From positions 186,001-250,000 of the forward strand of contig NOUX01000004.1 in the NCBI GenBank assembly GCA_002245855.1: 64,000 bases of DNA, in the 5' to 3' direction. This document shows positions 37,780 to 46,625 of the stretch, piece after piece; the stretch's first letter is position 1, and each line of letters begins with the position of its first letter. The stretch comes from Sphingobacterium cellulitidis. Its GTDB lineage: Bacteria; Bacteroidota; Bacteroidia; Sphingobacteriales; Sphingobacteriaceae. A program made the translations under genes and the position numbers. The notes under the pieces are model-generated. The model was not told where the DNA came from. It worked only from the letters and a program-made list of their open reading frames with translations, and did no database searches.

Positions 37780-38178
37780 ATGAATGAATTATTTGCGTCA
37801 CTCTATGAATTTGAACCAATAGGTTTTTATAATCCTAATTTTTCTCAAGAGGTATTCAGTGCATATTTATATCAAAAATATGGGTTGGTCTTATTGATAA
37901 GCACCTTGATATTCGTATTTATTTATTATAAAGTCCTAGATAAACCATTTTTTGCAAAATTTAGATATTGGTTTATTGTGCTAATCATTATTGTTTCATT
38001 CAATTTTGCTTACCTATTAATAGATTGTAGAACTGTAATGGATGCCGCTGGATTTAAGTTTGAGGGAGAATACGTGTCGCTAGCGATCAGTAATGGGATT
38101 TATTGTTCTATTTTATTTCTAATCCTTTCTCTTATTGTGAAGAATATTAGTATTAACAATTCTAAAGTTCCTTTTTAA
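37780..38178 (+). CDS. Small membrane protein with three helices
   Basis: A 132-residue protein with membrane helices near residues 33-53, 64-86 and 103-125 and a short aromatic-rich N-terminus. No family is recognised. Its place between the vWA-like gene (7 bases) and the tubulin-like gene (3 bases) suggests it is a membrane subunit of the complex. Confidence 0.6.
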   Translation: MNELFASLYEFEPIGFYNPNFSQEVFSAYLYQKYGLVLLISTLIFVFIYYKVLDKPFFAKFRYWFIVLIIIVSFNFAYLLIDCRTVMDAAGFKFEGEYVSLAISNGIYCSILFLILSLIVKNISINNSKVPF

Positions 38179-38181
38179 ACT

Positions 38182-39705
38182 ATGCCTAAATTATATGTTT
38201 TTGCAATCGGGGGCACAGGTTCTCGGGTTGTAAAGTCCCTTACCATGCTTCTAGCCGCTGGTATTAAATCTAATTATGAAATTGTTCCGATTATTCTTGA
38301 CCCAGATGCTGCCGCAGCAGATGTGTCCAGAACAACTCGCTTATTAAATAATTACCGTCAAATCAATAAATCAGTAAATCCCAATTCTAGTGATTCATTC
38401 TTTAAGAATAAAATAGAATCGTTGGGGGATGTTGTTGGTGCCGCAACAGGTGATGCTATCAGCAATGAGTTTCGATTAAATATTGCTGATTTAAACGGGG
38501 GGACATTTAGGAAATTTATTGACTTCAATTTATTAGATACAACTGGAAATAACGAAGCTTTGATATCCCTTTTATTTTCCAATCAAAATCTAGATTTAGA
38601 TTTAGAAGTTGGTTTTCAAGGGAATCCTAATATCGGATCCGTCGTATTGAATAAGTTTACAGATTCTCAAGAATATAGACAGTTTGCACAAAATTATTCC
38701 GCTGAAGATAAGATTTTTATTATTTCATCCATTTTTGGTGGCACAGGTGCCGCAGGATTTCCTTTGATTCTGAAAAATATCCGAGAAGGAATTGTGCAAA
38801 ATTTGTATTTCGAGAATTTAAAAAATGCAATTGTAGGAGCAGTTACTGTACTACCTTATTTTAAATTAGATGGGGATGGAAACAATAATATTCAAAGTTC
38901 AACTTTTATGTCTAAAACAAAGTCTGCACTGAGTTATTACCATACCAATATAACTAGTAATAAGTCGATTAATTCTTTATACTACATAGGAGATTCAGCA
39001 AATAACAATTATAAGAATGTTGTTGGCGGAAGTGGACAAAAGAATGATGCTCATTTTGTCGAATTAGCAGCAGCAATGGCAATATTCGATTTCGCGGATG
39101 ATCAAACCCTATCTTCAGTCAATGGTAAAGTTATTGATCCTAAATATAAGGAATTTGGAATTGATAGCATTGATAATAATAACCCTTTGATTACTTTTCC
39201 TAATCTTGCAGATGCGACACAATTTATGATAAAGGAAAAATTAACTCAATTATTCTTTTTCAACCTTTATTTGGAAAACCACTTGAAAAATGAATTTAAG
39301 GCTCCTTTTGCTGATAATAACCCTAAAATCGACCAGAATTTCATGAATAACCAATTCTATTCTGCACTATCAGAATTTCTCAAGGAATTTAGAATATGGT
39401 TGGGAGAATTAAAAAGAAATAAAGTAGGCTTTGAACCTTTTAAAATTCAAGAACGCATAGATTCTGATGGAAATATAGTAGATATACAGATTTCCAGTCA
39501 AGATATTTTTACCCTATTAAACGGAATTGATAAGAAAAGAAAATCCATTTTTGAAAAATTAAAAGGAGCGGGTTCGGGATATCATATCCTAACAAATAAA
39601 CTGAATGATTTGGCTAAAGGCGTCAACTTTTCTAACCCGGAATCTAAGTTGTTAGATCTATTCAGCAAAGCAACTAAAGCAAGTATTAACCAAGAATTAT
39701 TTTAA
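38182..39705 (+). CDS. Tubulin/FtsZ-like GTPase (Tubulin_2-like)
   Basis: A 507-residue soluble protein. The N-terminus LYVFAIGGTGSRVV (GGTG at 10-13) is the first nucleotide loop of a Rossmann-type tubulin fold, and SSIFGGTGAAGFP (FGGTGAAG at 185-192) matches the tubulin/FtsZ signature loop GGGTGSG. EIVPIILDPDAAAADV at 33-48 fits strand 2 and its acidic loop. It is longer than FtsZ and has no close resemblance to it outside these motifs, which fits the Tubulin_2 type of families. GTP binding and polymerisation are inferred. It is followed 8 bases later by the actin-like gene. Confidence 0.72.
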   Translation: MPKLYVFAIGGTGSRVVKSLTMLLAAGIKSNYEIVPIILDPDAAAADVSRTTRLLNNYRQINKSVNPNSSDSFFKNKIESLGDVVGAATGDAISNEFRLNIADLNGGTFRKFIDFNLLDTTGNNEALISLLFSNQNLDLDLEVGFQGNPNIGSVVLNKFTDSQEYRQFAQNYSAEDKIFIISSIFGGTGAAGFPLILKNIREGIVQNLYFENLKNAIVGAVTVLPYFKLDGDGNNNIQSSTFMSKTKSALSYYHTNITSNKSINSLYYIGDSANNNYKNVVGGSGQKNDAHFVELAAAMAIFDFADDQTLSSVNGKVIDPKYKEFGIDSIDNNNPLITFPNLADATQFMIKEKLTQLFFFNLYLENHLKNEFKAPFADNNPKIDQNFMNNQFYSALSEFLKEFRIWLGELKRNKVGFEPFKIQERIDSDGNIVDIQISSQDIFTLLNGIDKKRKSIFEKLKGAGSGYHILTNKLNDLAKGVNFSNPESKLLDLFSKATKASINQELF

Positions 39706-39713
39706 GAAATAGT

Positions 39714-42700
39714 ATGGCAAAGAAATTCAGATTATTTGAAGGGGAAGATTTAACGCATTGGCAAACCCGTGCTGGAGACTATAATGTTAATGTAATCAAA
39801 TCCATTCAAGGTGGAGATATCGATAAAGCAAAGAACTTTCCTACTTCTATTCCTTCACCTTTTGCAAGGTTAGATTTATTTCGAGCTGCATTTGCAGCTT
39901 TTGAAAATCCCGAAATGCCTTTGGATGGTGATTCCAATAATCACAGGATTATTGGCGAATGTCTAGACCTTCTAGAACTATTGTACAATTATGACAATGT
40001 CAAAGATCGCTTGAAAGTAGTAGTATGGGATAAATCAGTTGATTTGCCCAAATTGGAACAATCCAATTCTGCTGGACATCAATTGTTGGCAAAAACTTTA
40101 AGCTTATTCTTAAGCCAAGATAATTCTGCCTTTCATTTTGACCAATTCAATAGGTTCTATATCTTTTTTTGGGACGGTTTCATCTTAGGAGGAACCTCTC
40201 CTAAATCCCTAGTTTTTACCACTGCTAACTCAAAGGAATTTGCTAAAATTAGTGTCGAGGAAGATGTTCTATTCTCTGGAAACAGCAAACCCCTATATCT
40301 ACGTAATAAAGATTTTATTAAATATGTCAATAGCTTATTCCAATCCAATGAGTTATTGAGGAAAAACATGAGTGAGTTCTATACTTATATTCGTAAAAAC
40401 TTAGAACATATCCAAAGAACTGATCATTCCTTTTTTAAAGAATTGGATGCCTTAGATGCGAATTCTATTAATGATTTTGCTGAAATTTCTCATGAGACTA
40501 TTTACCTGGAAGTTTTTAGCATTCCCTTGCGAAAAATTAAGAAAGAAGACTTAATCGAAAAGATTTCAAATGAGTCAGAATTTCTCATTCATAGTAACAA
40601 ACCTATTCAAGGTCCCGTTCCAATGGTTTTAATAGAAAATGGACATTTAGGCCATCTAAATTATTTGAATAATACTACCAAATGGGATGTGAATCAAGAA
40701 GTTTTATCTACCAAATTGCGTCTTGAAGATAGAGAATTACCTGGCAAGGCTATTAAATACCCGTATTATACTGTCGATGATTTCTTAGCTTCAAATATCT
40801 ATGAATTGCCATATAACATCAATAAAAATCAATTTTTTGATGGCAATTTCGTAAATGAAACTAGTAAGAATTCTGTAGGGTATCTTTTACCACTTACACC
40901 TAAATTTTTTGAATTCTTCAGTGAAATAGATCTGTGGTCAAAAAATATTGCAGGTCTTTCGATGATCGAAATCATAAAAAGAAATAGTTATGTCCAAGTC
41001 GTTTTACGTATCCCAATAAACAAAGGTAAAAACCATATAGAATTGATAAAGAGGTATGTTACTGATGATGCAAATGATAAGCAAGGCTTAATTAAGTCCT
41101 GTGAGAAATATGTAAGTGTCTATCCGTTTATCAAAACCAATGAAAATCCGAACTATTATATTCAGATCATCGACAGAGATCAAAGTGATTCCCCTGACCA
41201 TTTACAATTACAAGTAAAATATGGAACCCATCTGCCTAAAAATACTTCTTTAAAAAGTAAATATGGAAAGAATGGTTCATTTTATAATACAGTTTTTCAA
41301 CAAGTTAATCATAACTTCAGCACTATCTTATTAAAACAAGCTGAAGCATCTGAAGGGAATTATTTGATCCCAAAATGGCAAGAAAGTAACCAATCAGGGA
41401 ATAAATTTACTTTTGCTCTTGACTTTGGAACATCCAATTCTCACATTGAATATTCTATAAATGGTGAAGCGCCTCGATCATTAAATTTTTCAGCAGAAAA
41501 TAATGGATATGGGTTTAGTTTTGATGTTAATAAAGTGATCGGAAAAGAGGAAGGAGAAATTATTGATTTTGAGTTCTTTCCACGAGCAATAAATCAGGAT
41601 TTTGCAGTTAATTTTCCAGTTCGTACCGCGATTTTCGATTTTGGAAATTTTGATCCTATTGATTATAAGTCCATTCTTGACTATAATATTGGGTTTTACT
41701 ATGAGAAAACACCACTAATGAAGTTCAATGATTCGAAGGCTCGAACCAATTTGAAATGGCAAAATGATGGAGTATCTGATTTCGAGCAGAAGGCTTGGGT
41801 AGCAAGTTTCCTAGAACAATTGATAATCATGTGTAAAACAAGAGTTCTATTGGACGGTGGTAATATTTCTTTAACAAATTTTGTTTGGACATATCCCTTA
41901 AGTTATGGCTCTTATCAAATTAATGAGATTTCACTACAGATGGAAACACTTGTACATAAGCATTTTGGTACTATGGTAAAAATAGAACCAATATGTGAAT
42001 CCATAGCTCCTTTTTATTCAATGACTAGCGAAGGGAAATTGTTAGGCAATTCTTCAAATATTCTCTCTTTAGATATAGGTGGTGGTACAGTAGATAGTGT
42101 CGTTTATCAAAATAATGAGATAAGGAATATTTCTTCAATGATTTTCGGGGCAAATTACCTGTATGGAAATGGCTATATTAAATCTATTAAATCAAATAAG
42201 TTTTATGAGTTAGGTGAGGAATTTGCTAATACATTTCCAGAACAATTTAGCAAATTCTACCCCATAAAGGATGAAATAGTTCAGAGGGAAAAAATAGAAG
42301 ATATTATAGCATTTTATTATTCTCTTGAAAATCAAATTGAACTTAGGGGAAAACAAAATGTTAGTTTCTCCAAATTCTTATCAGATAAACATGAAATTCG
42401 GTTGATTTATCTATTCTATTTATCATCGATTCTCTACTTTAATCTCATTAGTATGAAGGCACTTCAGATGGATGCCCCAACTAAAATTCTTTTTTCTGGA
42501 AATGGTTCAAAATTTTTGGATCAATTAGACTTGAATAAGAAAAAATTAGGGATTAAAGAATATGCCAATTCTCTGGTTAGAAAAATTTTTAACATTAATG
42601 TGGATAAATTTAACTTAGAAATCTTCACGCATGAGAACCCTAAAGAATTAACTGCCAAAGGTGCAATTAGTATAATTGACCATGAGCAAGATTTACTAGA

Positions 42701-43097
42701 AAAATTTTCAATTAGAAATATAAATAAAACTTTTTCAACATATTTAGGAGATACTAGTCAAACATTTGTTTCAATCCAAAAACCAATGATTTATTCTGAA
42801 TTGAATAATGACAACCTTAATTCCATCATAAATCAATATAAATCCTTTGTAGATTTTTTTCTTAATCAAAATGAAGTGGATGTAAAAGATTTATTTGCTA
42901 TTAAGATTGACTTTAAGAAGAAATTTGAATCTGTTTTATTAAATGAAAATAAAGCTAGAGAATTTTTGGAAGCTGGATTAGGTTTTAGAAAAAGACAGGT
43001 TTCGGAGAATGAACGCATATCTGATCCATTATTTTTTTACATTATTCGTGGGATGTTAGGTCAAATTATGCAAAATGTATTTGATAAATCTAAATAA
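39714..43097 (+). CDS. 1127-residue protein with C-terminal actin/Hsp70-type ATPase domain
   Basis: The last half is an ASKHA fold: phosphate-1 motif ALDFGTSNSH (DFGTSNS at 570-576), connect-1 region with WTYPLSYG at 725-732, PICESIAP near 760, phosphate-2 DIGGGTVD at 787-794 and adenosine motif LFSGNGSKF at 926-934. The first 550 residues match no domain I know; they contain WxDG-like and aromatic-rich segments and no membrane helix. SrfB-like virulence proteins have a similar size and ATPase core and are a possible relative. I infer a cytoplasmic ATPase that may polymerise or act as a chaperone-like switch with the motor. Confidence 0.7.
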   Translation: MAKKFRLFEGEDLTHWQTRAGDYNVNVIKSIQGGDIDKAKNFPTSIPSPFARLDLFRAAFAAFENPEMPLDGDSNNHRIIGECLDLLELLYNYDNVKDRLKVVVWDKSVDLPKLEQSNSAGHQLLAKTLSLFLSQDNSAFHFDQFNRFYIFFWDGFILGGTSPKSLVFTTANSKEFAKISVEEDVLFSGNSKPLYLRNKDFIKYVNSLFQSNELLRKNMSEFYTYIRKNLEHIQRTDHSFFKELDALDANSINDFAEISHETIYLEVFSIPLRKIKKEDLIEKISNESEFLIHSNKPIQGPVPMVLIENGHLGHLNYLNNTTKWDVNQEVLSTKLRLEDRELPGKAIKYPYYTVDDFLASNIYELPYNINKNQFFDGNFVNETSKNSVGYLLPLTPKFFEFFSEIDLWSKNIAGLSMIEIIKRNSYVQVVLRIPINKGKNHIELIKRYVTDDANDKQGLIKSCEKYVSVYPFIKTNENPNYYIQIIDRDQSDSPDHLQLQVKYGTHLPKNTSLKSKYGKNGSFYNTVFQQVNHNFSTILLKQAEASEGNYLIPKWQESNQSGNKFTFALDFGTSNSHIEYSINGEAPRSLNFSAENNGYGFSFDVNKVIGKEEGEIIDFEFFPRAINQDFAVNFPVRTAIFDFGNFDPIDYKSILDYNIGFYYEKTPLMKFNDSKARTNLKWQNDGVSDFEQKAWVASFLEQLIIMCKTRVLLDGGNISLTNFVWTYPLSYGSYQINEISLQMETLVHKHFGTMVKIEPICESIAPFYSMTSEGKLLGNSSNILSLDIGGGTVDSVVYQNNEIRNISSMIFGANYLYGNGYIKSIKSNKFYELGEEFANTFPEQFSKFYPIKDEIVQREKIEDIIAFYYSLENQIELRGKQNVSFSKFLSDKHEIRLIYLFYLSSILYFNLISMKALQMDAPTKILFSGNGSKFLDQLDLNKKKLGIKEYANSLVRKIFNINVDKFNLEIFTHENPKELTAKGAISIIDHEQDLLEKFSIRNINKTFSTYLGDTSQTFVSIQKPMIYSELNNDNLNSIINQYKSFVDFFLNQNEVDVKDLFAIKIDFKKKFESVLLNENKAREFLEAGLGFRKRQVSENERISDPLFFYIIRGMLGQIMQNVFDKSK

Positions 43098-43099
43098 AT

Positions 43100-43906
43100 A
43101 TGGAAGAGCTGTTGTACGTTAACCTAGCGATAAAAATTACAGGGAAATATTATTTAACTGGGTCTGCTCTTTTAAATATGGTATTTATCCTATGGATATT
43201 AATATTATATAGTTCAAGAGAAAAAAAGCAGGAAAAGATTATGAAGGATCAACATAAAATAGATCACGATTCTACGAGGAGAAAACACAATGATATTGTA
43301 CCTGAAAAATTAAATCTTATTTCAAAAATCAATGAAATAGAAAATCAGAATAGAAAATTAGAAGCGGAAAACAAAAAACTTGAAAGTGAAATCACATCCT
43401 TAAAGTTTCAAATTGAGGGGTTTCAGCAAGGAAGTGAGGAAGATAGTAAAAGAATTGATGAAAATAATGCTGAACTGGAAAAATTGAGAAATGAATTAGA
43501 CAAAAAAAATCATATTGAAATAGTCCGAGAAACTGGTGGAATTAAAGCATCTGACTTATTACCAACTGAAGTTTCAATTGATTTGGCTTTCGGAAAATGT
43601 GAGGTTATCGATGAAATAGGATATTTGGAAAAAGCCAAAAGCTTGTCACACCAAACTCCTTATTATATAGAAGATAATTATGGGAAATTTGTTTTTTATA
43701 TAAACAATAAAAATAATGAAGCTATTGCAAATGCCTTAAATTTTTATAATGTATATATAAGAGCATTTTGCGAACCAGAAAATATCTATAATCCTTCAAT
43801 TCATAAAACTTTTGTTGGTGACCAAAACTCCAAAGGTATCTTAGAAAAAGAGGGCGATAAATTTCGGGTAGTTGAAAAATTAAAAATTAGATTTTTAGAA
43901 GGATAA
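43100..43906 (+). CDS. Membrane-anchored coiled-coil protein
   Basis: A 268-residue protein with one membrane helix (about 20-38), a long charged coiled coil (about 75-140; NQNRKLEAENKKLESEITS type heptads) and a C-terminal domain of about 110 residues with a mixed alpha/beta pattern. No family is recognised. It begins 2 bases after the actin-like gene and ends one base before the MotA-like gene. A bridging role between the membrane channel and cytoplasmic ATPases is plausible. Confidence 0.6.
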   Translation: MEELLYVNLAIKITGKYYLTGSALLNMVFILWILILYSSREKKQEKIMKDQHKIDHDSTRRKHNDIVPEKLNLISKINEIENQNRKLEAENKKLESEITSLKFQIEGFQQGSEEDSKRIDENNAELEKLRNELDKKNHIEIVRETGGIKASDLLPTEVSIDLAFGKCEVIDEIGYLEKAKSLSHQTPYYIEDNYGKFVFYINNKNNEAIANALNFYNVYIRAFCEPENIYNPSIHKTFVGDQNSKGILEKEGDKFRVVEKLKIRFLEG

Positions 43907-43907
43907 C

Positions 43908-45536
43908 ATGGAACTAACACCCATATTAATAGCAGAACTAATTATCATAGGTACGATAGTAGTCTATCAAATTATCTTGGCTTGGAAACTAATAAAAGAT
44001 ATCCATAACTTTTCCAAGTTTATTCCTAATAAAGATTATTTTGAAATTGAAGAAGTATATGTCGACAAGAAAATTCTTGAAAGGGGAAACTTAGCAGGAA
44101 TTGAGGATTATATTAATGAACATTTCTATGAAGGAGAGACCGATAGAAATCGGTTGGCAAATGAGATTAACATACTTTTAATAAATCCTAGAACTAATTC
44201 AGATACTTATTTTGATAAGGTTATTGTATCCTTAAATATCTATCTGTTTAAGAACAATGGTGGAATTGCAGATTTCAATATTGTTAAAGATTTAGTTGAA
44301 CGTAATGTTTCCGTGGAAGAAGAACAAATTAAGGAAAGTGTCAATAAACCTCTTTATTTAGGATTGATGGCTACTTTAATAGGTATCATTTTCGGCCTTG
44401 TGAGCTTATTCTTTAAGGTTAAATTTTCTGACCCTGGTGCTGCCTTAGAATTAGGTGATTTTCTAGTCGCAGTATGTATAGCTATGATATCTAGTTGTAT
44501 AGGCTTGGGTATTACCACTTTTGCAGGTTTGACGTCTTTTAAGAACGCCAAACGTCAAATGGAAATACGTAAAAATGATTTTTATAATTTTATCCAAACG
44601 GAATTATTACCAGCTGTTAGTCAGGATTTTGGATCATCTATTAGTCGATTGACCCAATCTATGCAATCCTTCAATAATGATTTTACGACTAATGTAAGTT
44701 CACTTTCAGATTTATTCCAACGAAATTACGATACTCTTAAAGTACAGGATGCTATTTTAGATCGTTTAGAGAAAATCAATGCTAAAGATTTCCTGGAGTT
44801 GAATGCGACAGTTTTGTCCAGATTGGAACGAGCTACTAACCAATTCGACAGGTTTAACCTTTTCATTGAGACCTTGAATAGTCGCTTGACTGAAACAACA
44901 GATTTGAGCAAAGCTCTGAGCCAGCTGATGAACCGTGTCAATAATTTTGAGGGTATAGCACAAAAAATCGATAGTAGGGTGGAGGAGTCCAATAAGATTA
45001 TCGATTCTGTAAACCAACATTTTGAAGAGTTGGAACGGTTTGAAAAAAGGAATGCACAGATGTTCTTAGGGATGACAGATAGTTTGCAGGACACTCATAA
45101 AATATTTGAAAAAGAGTTGAAGTCTTCATTTAATAAAGTAATGTCTACAATCGATTCGGAAAATGAAACTCTTGCTAACGCTTACCGTGAGAAAAAAACC
45201 AAGTTTGACAAACTTGATTTACTGGAAAATATGGATAAACTGGATAATCTGGAGCTCTTAAAAGAGCTTTCTAAATTAGATGTACTCTTTGAAATGAAGG
45301 AATATATTGATGCTCATATTATTCAGGAAAAAGTTGGAATTGACAAAATTTCTGAATTACAAAAATTGATGGTGGAATTAAAAAAAATTACAGAAAAGCG
45401 AGACTTGAAAGATTCCAACACTGAAAAGGTCGTGGCGAATTCACAGGAGATTTTATCAGCAGTTAAAGATGTTCAAGGAGAAATTGAAAAAGGTAATAAG
45501 CGAAGTGTATTCAAAAAGATTTTTGGAGGGAATTAA
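43908..45536 (+). CDS. MotA/TolQ/ZorA-like proton-channel subunit with long tail
   Basis: A 542-residue protein. Membrane helices are seen at 5-27, 150-169 (LYLGLMATLIGIIFGLVSLFF) and 183-208 (DFLVAVCIAMISSCIGLGITTFAG). The last two are the paired TolQ/ExbB/MotA pore helices. Some 330 residues of mostly heptad-rich sequence follow, like the long cytoplasmic tail of ZorA. With the next gene it should form a 5:2 type stator using an ion gradient; this rests on family knowledge. The helices and the tail, rather than overall identity, support the ZorA-like call. Confidence 0.75.
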   Translation: MELTPILIAELIIIGTIVVYQIILAWKLIKDIHNFSKFIPNKDYFEIEEVYVDKKILERGNLAGIEDYINEHFYEGETDRNRLANEINILLINPRTNSDTYFDKVIVSLNIYLFKNNGGIADFNIVKDLVERNVSVEEEQIKESVNKPLYLGLMATLIGIIFGLVSLFFKVKFSDPGAALELGDFLVAVCIAMISSCIGLGITTFAGLTSFKNAKRQMEIRKNDFYNFIQTELLPAVSQDFGSSISRLTQSMQSFNNDFTTNVSSLSDLFQRNYDTLKVQDAILDRLEKINAKDFLELNATVLSRLERATNQFDRFNLFIETLNSRLTETTDLSKALSQLMNRVNNFEGIAQKIDSRVEESNKIIDSVNQHFEELERFEKRNAQMFLGMTDSLQDTHKIFEKELKSSFNKVMSTIDSENETLANAYREKKTKFDKLDLLENMDKLDNLELLKELSKLDVLFEMKEYIDAHIIQEKVGIDKISELQKLMVELKKITEKRDLKDSNTEKVVANSQEILSAVKDVQGEIEKGNKRSVFKKIFGGN

Positions 45537-45539
45537 TTC

Positions 45540-46235
45540 ATGAGCAAAAAATCAGGTAATTCAGTTTTCTGGGTTAGTTTTTCAGACCTCATGACTAGTC
45601 TTTTCTTTATCGTTTTAGTTCTATTTGTAGTAACTTATGTTAATAATCGAAATGAAATTAAAGCGAAAGAAGAACAATTGCGTGTATATCGGGAGGTTGA
45701 AGAATCCTTAAAACCATTGAAACAAGATAGTACATTATTTAATTATGATGAAGATTACAAGCGTTTCTTATTATCATTTGATGTGAAATTTGTCCGCGGG
45801 AAGGCAGGAGTGAATTCTAATGATTTAGAGAATTTTGTTATCACGGAAAGAAATATTCTTCAAGCTGGTCAGAAACTTAAATCTGTTGTTGATCAAGTGG
45901 TAGAGGAAGCATTGCAACAAAATGTAAATCAGCAAAATAAAGTCACTTATTTGGTTATAATTTCTGGATATGCCTCCAAACTAAGAGATGCTGATACCTC
46001 TTTAAATGGGACTTTTTCTGAATATCAACTATCATATGCCAGAGCATATTCCTTATGGCGTTTTTGGAAGAAAAACGGAATTGATCTAGAAGACCCTAGA
46101 TACCAGGGTTTAATAGATCTTCAATTGTCAGGAAATGGTTGGGGTGGAGTAGGTAGAACAAATATTGAAGAAGCAAACCAAAGATTTATTGTCCAGGTTG
46201 TTCCTAAAATTTCTAACCAAGAGCTATCAAACTAG
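45540..46235 (+). CDS. MotB/OmpA/ZorB-like stator subunit
   Basis: A 231-residue protein with one N-terminal membrane helix (9-34) carrying the conserved ion-binding Asp in FWVSFSDLMTSLFF (Asp16), as in MotB and ZorB. The C-terminal half is an OmpA-like peptidoglycan-binding domain: LVIISGYAS, the EYQLSYARA helix (161-169) replacing the NxxLSxxRA motif, and EEANQRFIVQVV at the end. It would anchor the MotA-like ring to the cell wall. It is the last gene, 3 bases after the channel gene, and is followed by a 50-bp palindrome. Confidence 0.8.
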   Translation: MSKKSGNSVFWVSFSDLMTSLFFIVLVLFVVTYVNNRNEIKAKEEQLRVYREVEESLKPLKQDSTLFNYDEDYKRFLLSFDVKFVRGKAGVNSNDLENFVITERNILQAGQKLKSVVDQVVEEALQQNVNQQNKVTYLVIISGYASKLRDADTSLNGTFSEYQLSYARAYSLWRFWKKNGIDLEDPRYQGLIDLQLSGNGWGGVGRTNIEEANQRFIVQVVPKISNQELSN

Positions 46236-46254
46236 TAAAATTAATAAACTACGA

Positions 46255-46304
46255 TTATTAAAGAGAAATAGCTGTTCGATCGAACAGCTATTTCTCTTTA
46301 ATAA
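46255..46304. terminator. Bidirectional terminator: 50-bp perfect palindrome
   Basis: The sequence is fully self-complementary from 46255 to 46304 with its centre between 46279 and 46280 (TTCGATCGAA core). It lies between the motor operon and the converging small membrane-protein gene. The outer arms supply the A- and T-rich runs for both strands. Confidence 0.75.
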
Positions 46305-46328
46305 ATTGATGAAATTATAGTTCATATA

Positions 46329-46625
46329 TTATTTCCTTTTCTTCAAACTTATTATCATCCAAATAGCTACTCCTAAATCGATAATATTCCATATTGTCCT
46401 TCCAAGAGGTATTTTAATAATTGGTTGAAAGAGAATGATTAATGCAATATAACAAATGAAAACCCAGTTTTTGCTATTTTGTTTTTTTGGAGGAATATGA
46501 AATAGCAATATGCCAAAAACGATTACCGCATATATCCTTAGGATACTAAAATATCCATATGGCATTGGTAATAACGCTATTAGTAAACCAATGATCAGAA
46601 CGATCTTTAAATTCTTAATATTCAT
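46329..46625 (-). CDS. Small membrane protein
   Basis: About 98 residues with three to four hydrophobic helices and a basic C-terminus (SLKKRK). ATG 46625 overlaps the upstream nuclease stop (TAATG), which favours it over the start at 46652 and implies coupling. No family or function is recognised. Confidence 0.55.
   Translation of the reverse strand: MNIKNLKIVLIIGLLIALLPMPYGYFSILRIYAVIVFGILLFHIPPKKQNSKNWVFICYIALIILFQPIIKIPLGRTIWNIIDLGVAIWMIISLKKRK

Noticed and set aside
38182..43097. Calling the pair FtsZ and FtsA
   Set aside because: The proteins are much longer (507 and 1127 residues), lack the usual conserved tails and are not in a division gene cluster; they are named only by fold.
44726..45094. 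A 122-residue minus-strand ORF
   Set aside because: It is antisense to the tail of the MotA-like protein; such frames are common opposite heptad-rich regions.
36297..46235. Calling the operon a Zorya system
   Set aside because: Only the channel and stator genes look Zorya-like; no ZorC, D, E, F or G type gene is present and the tubulin/actin/vWA genes are foreign to Zorya.
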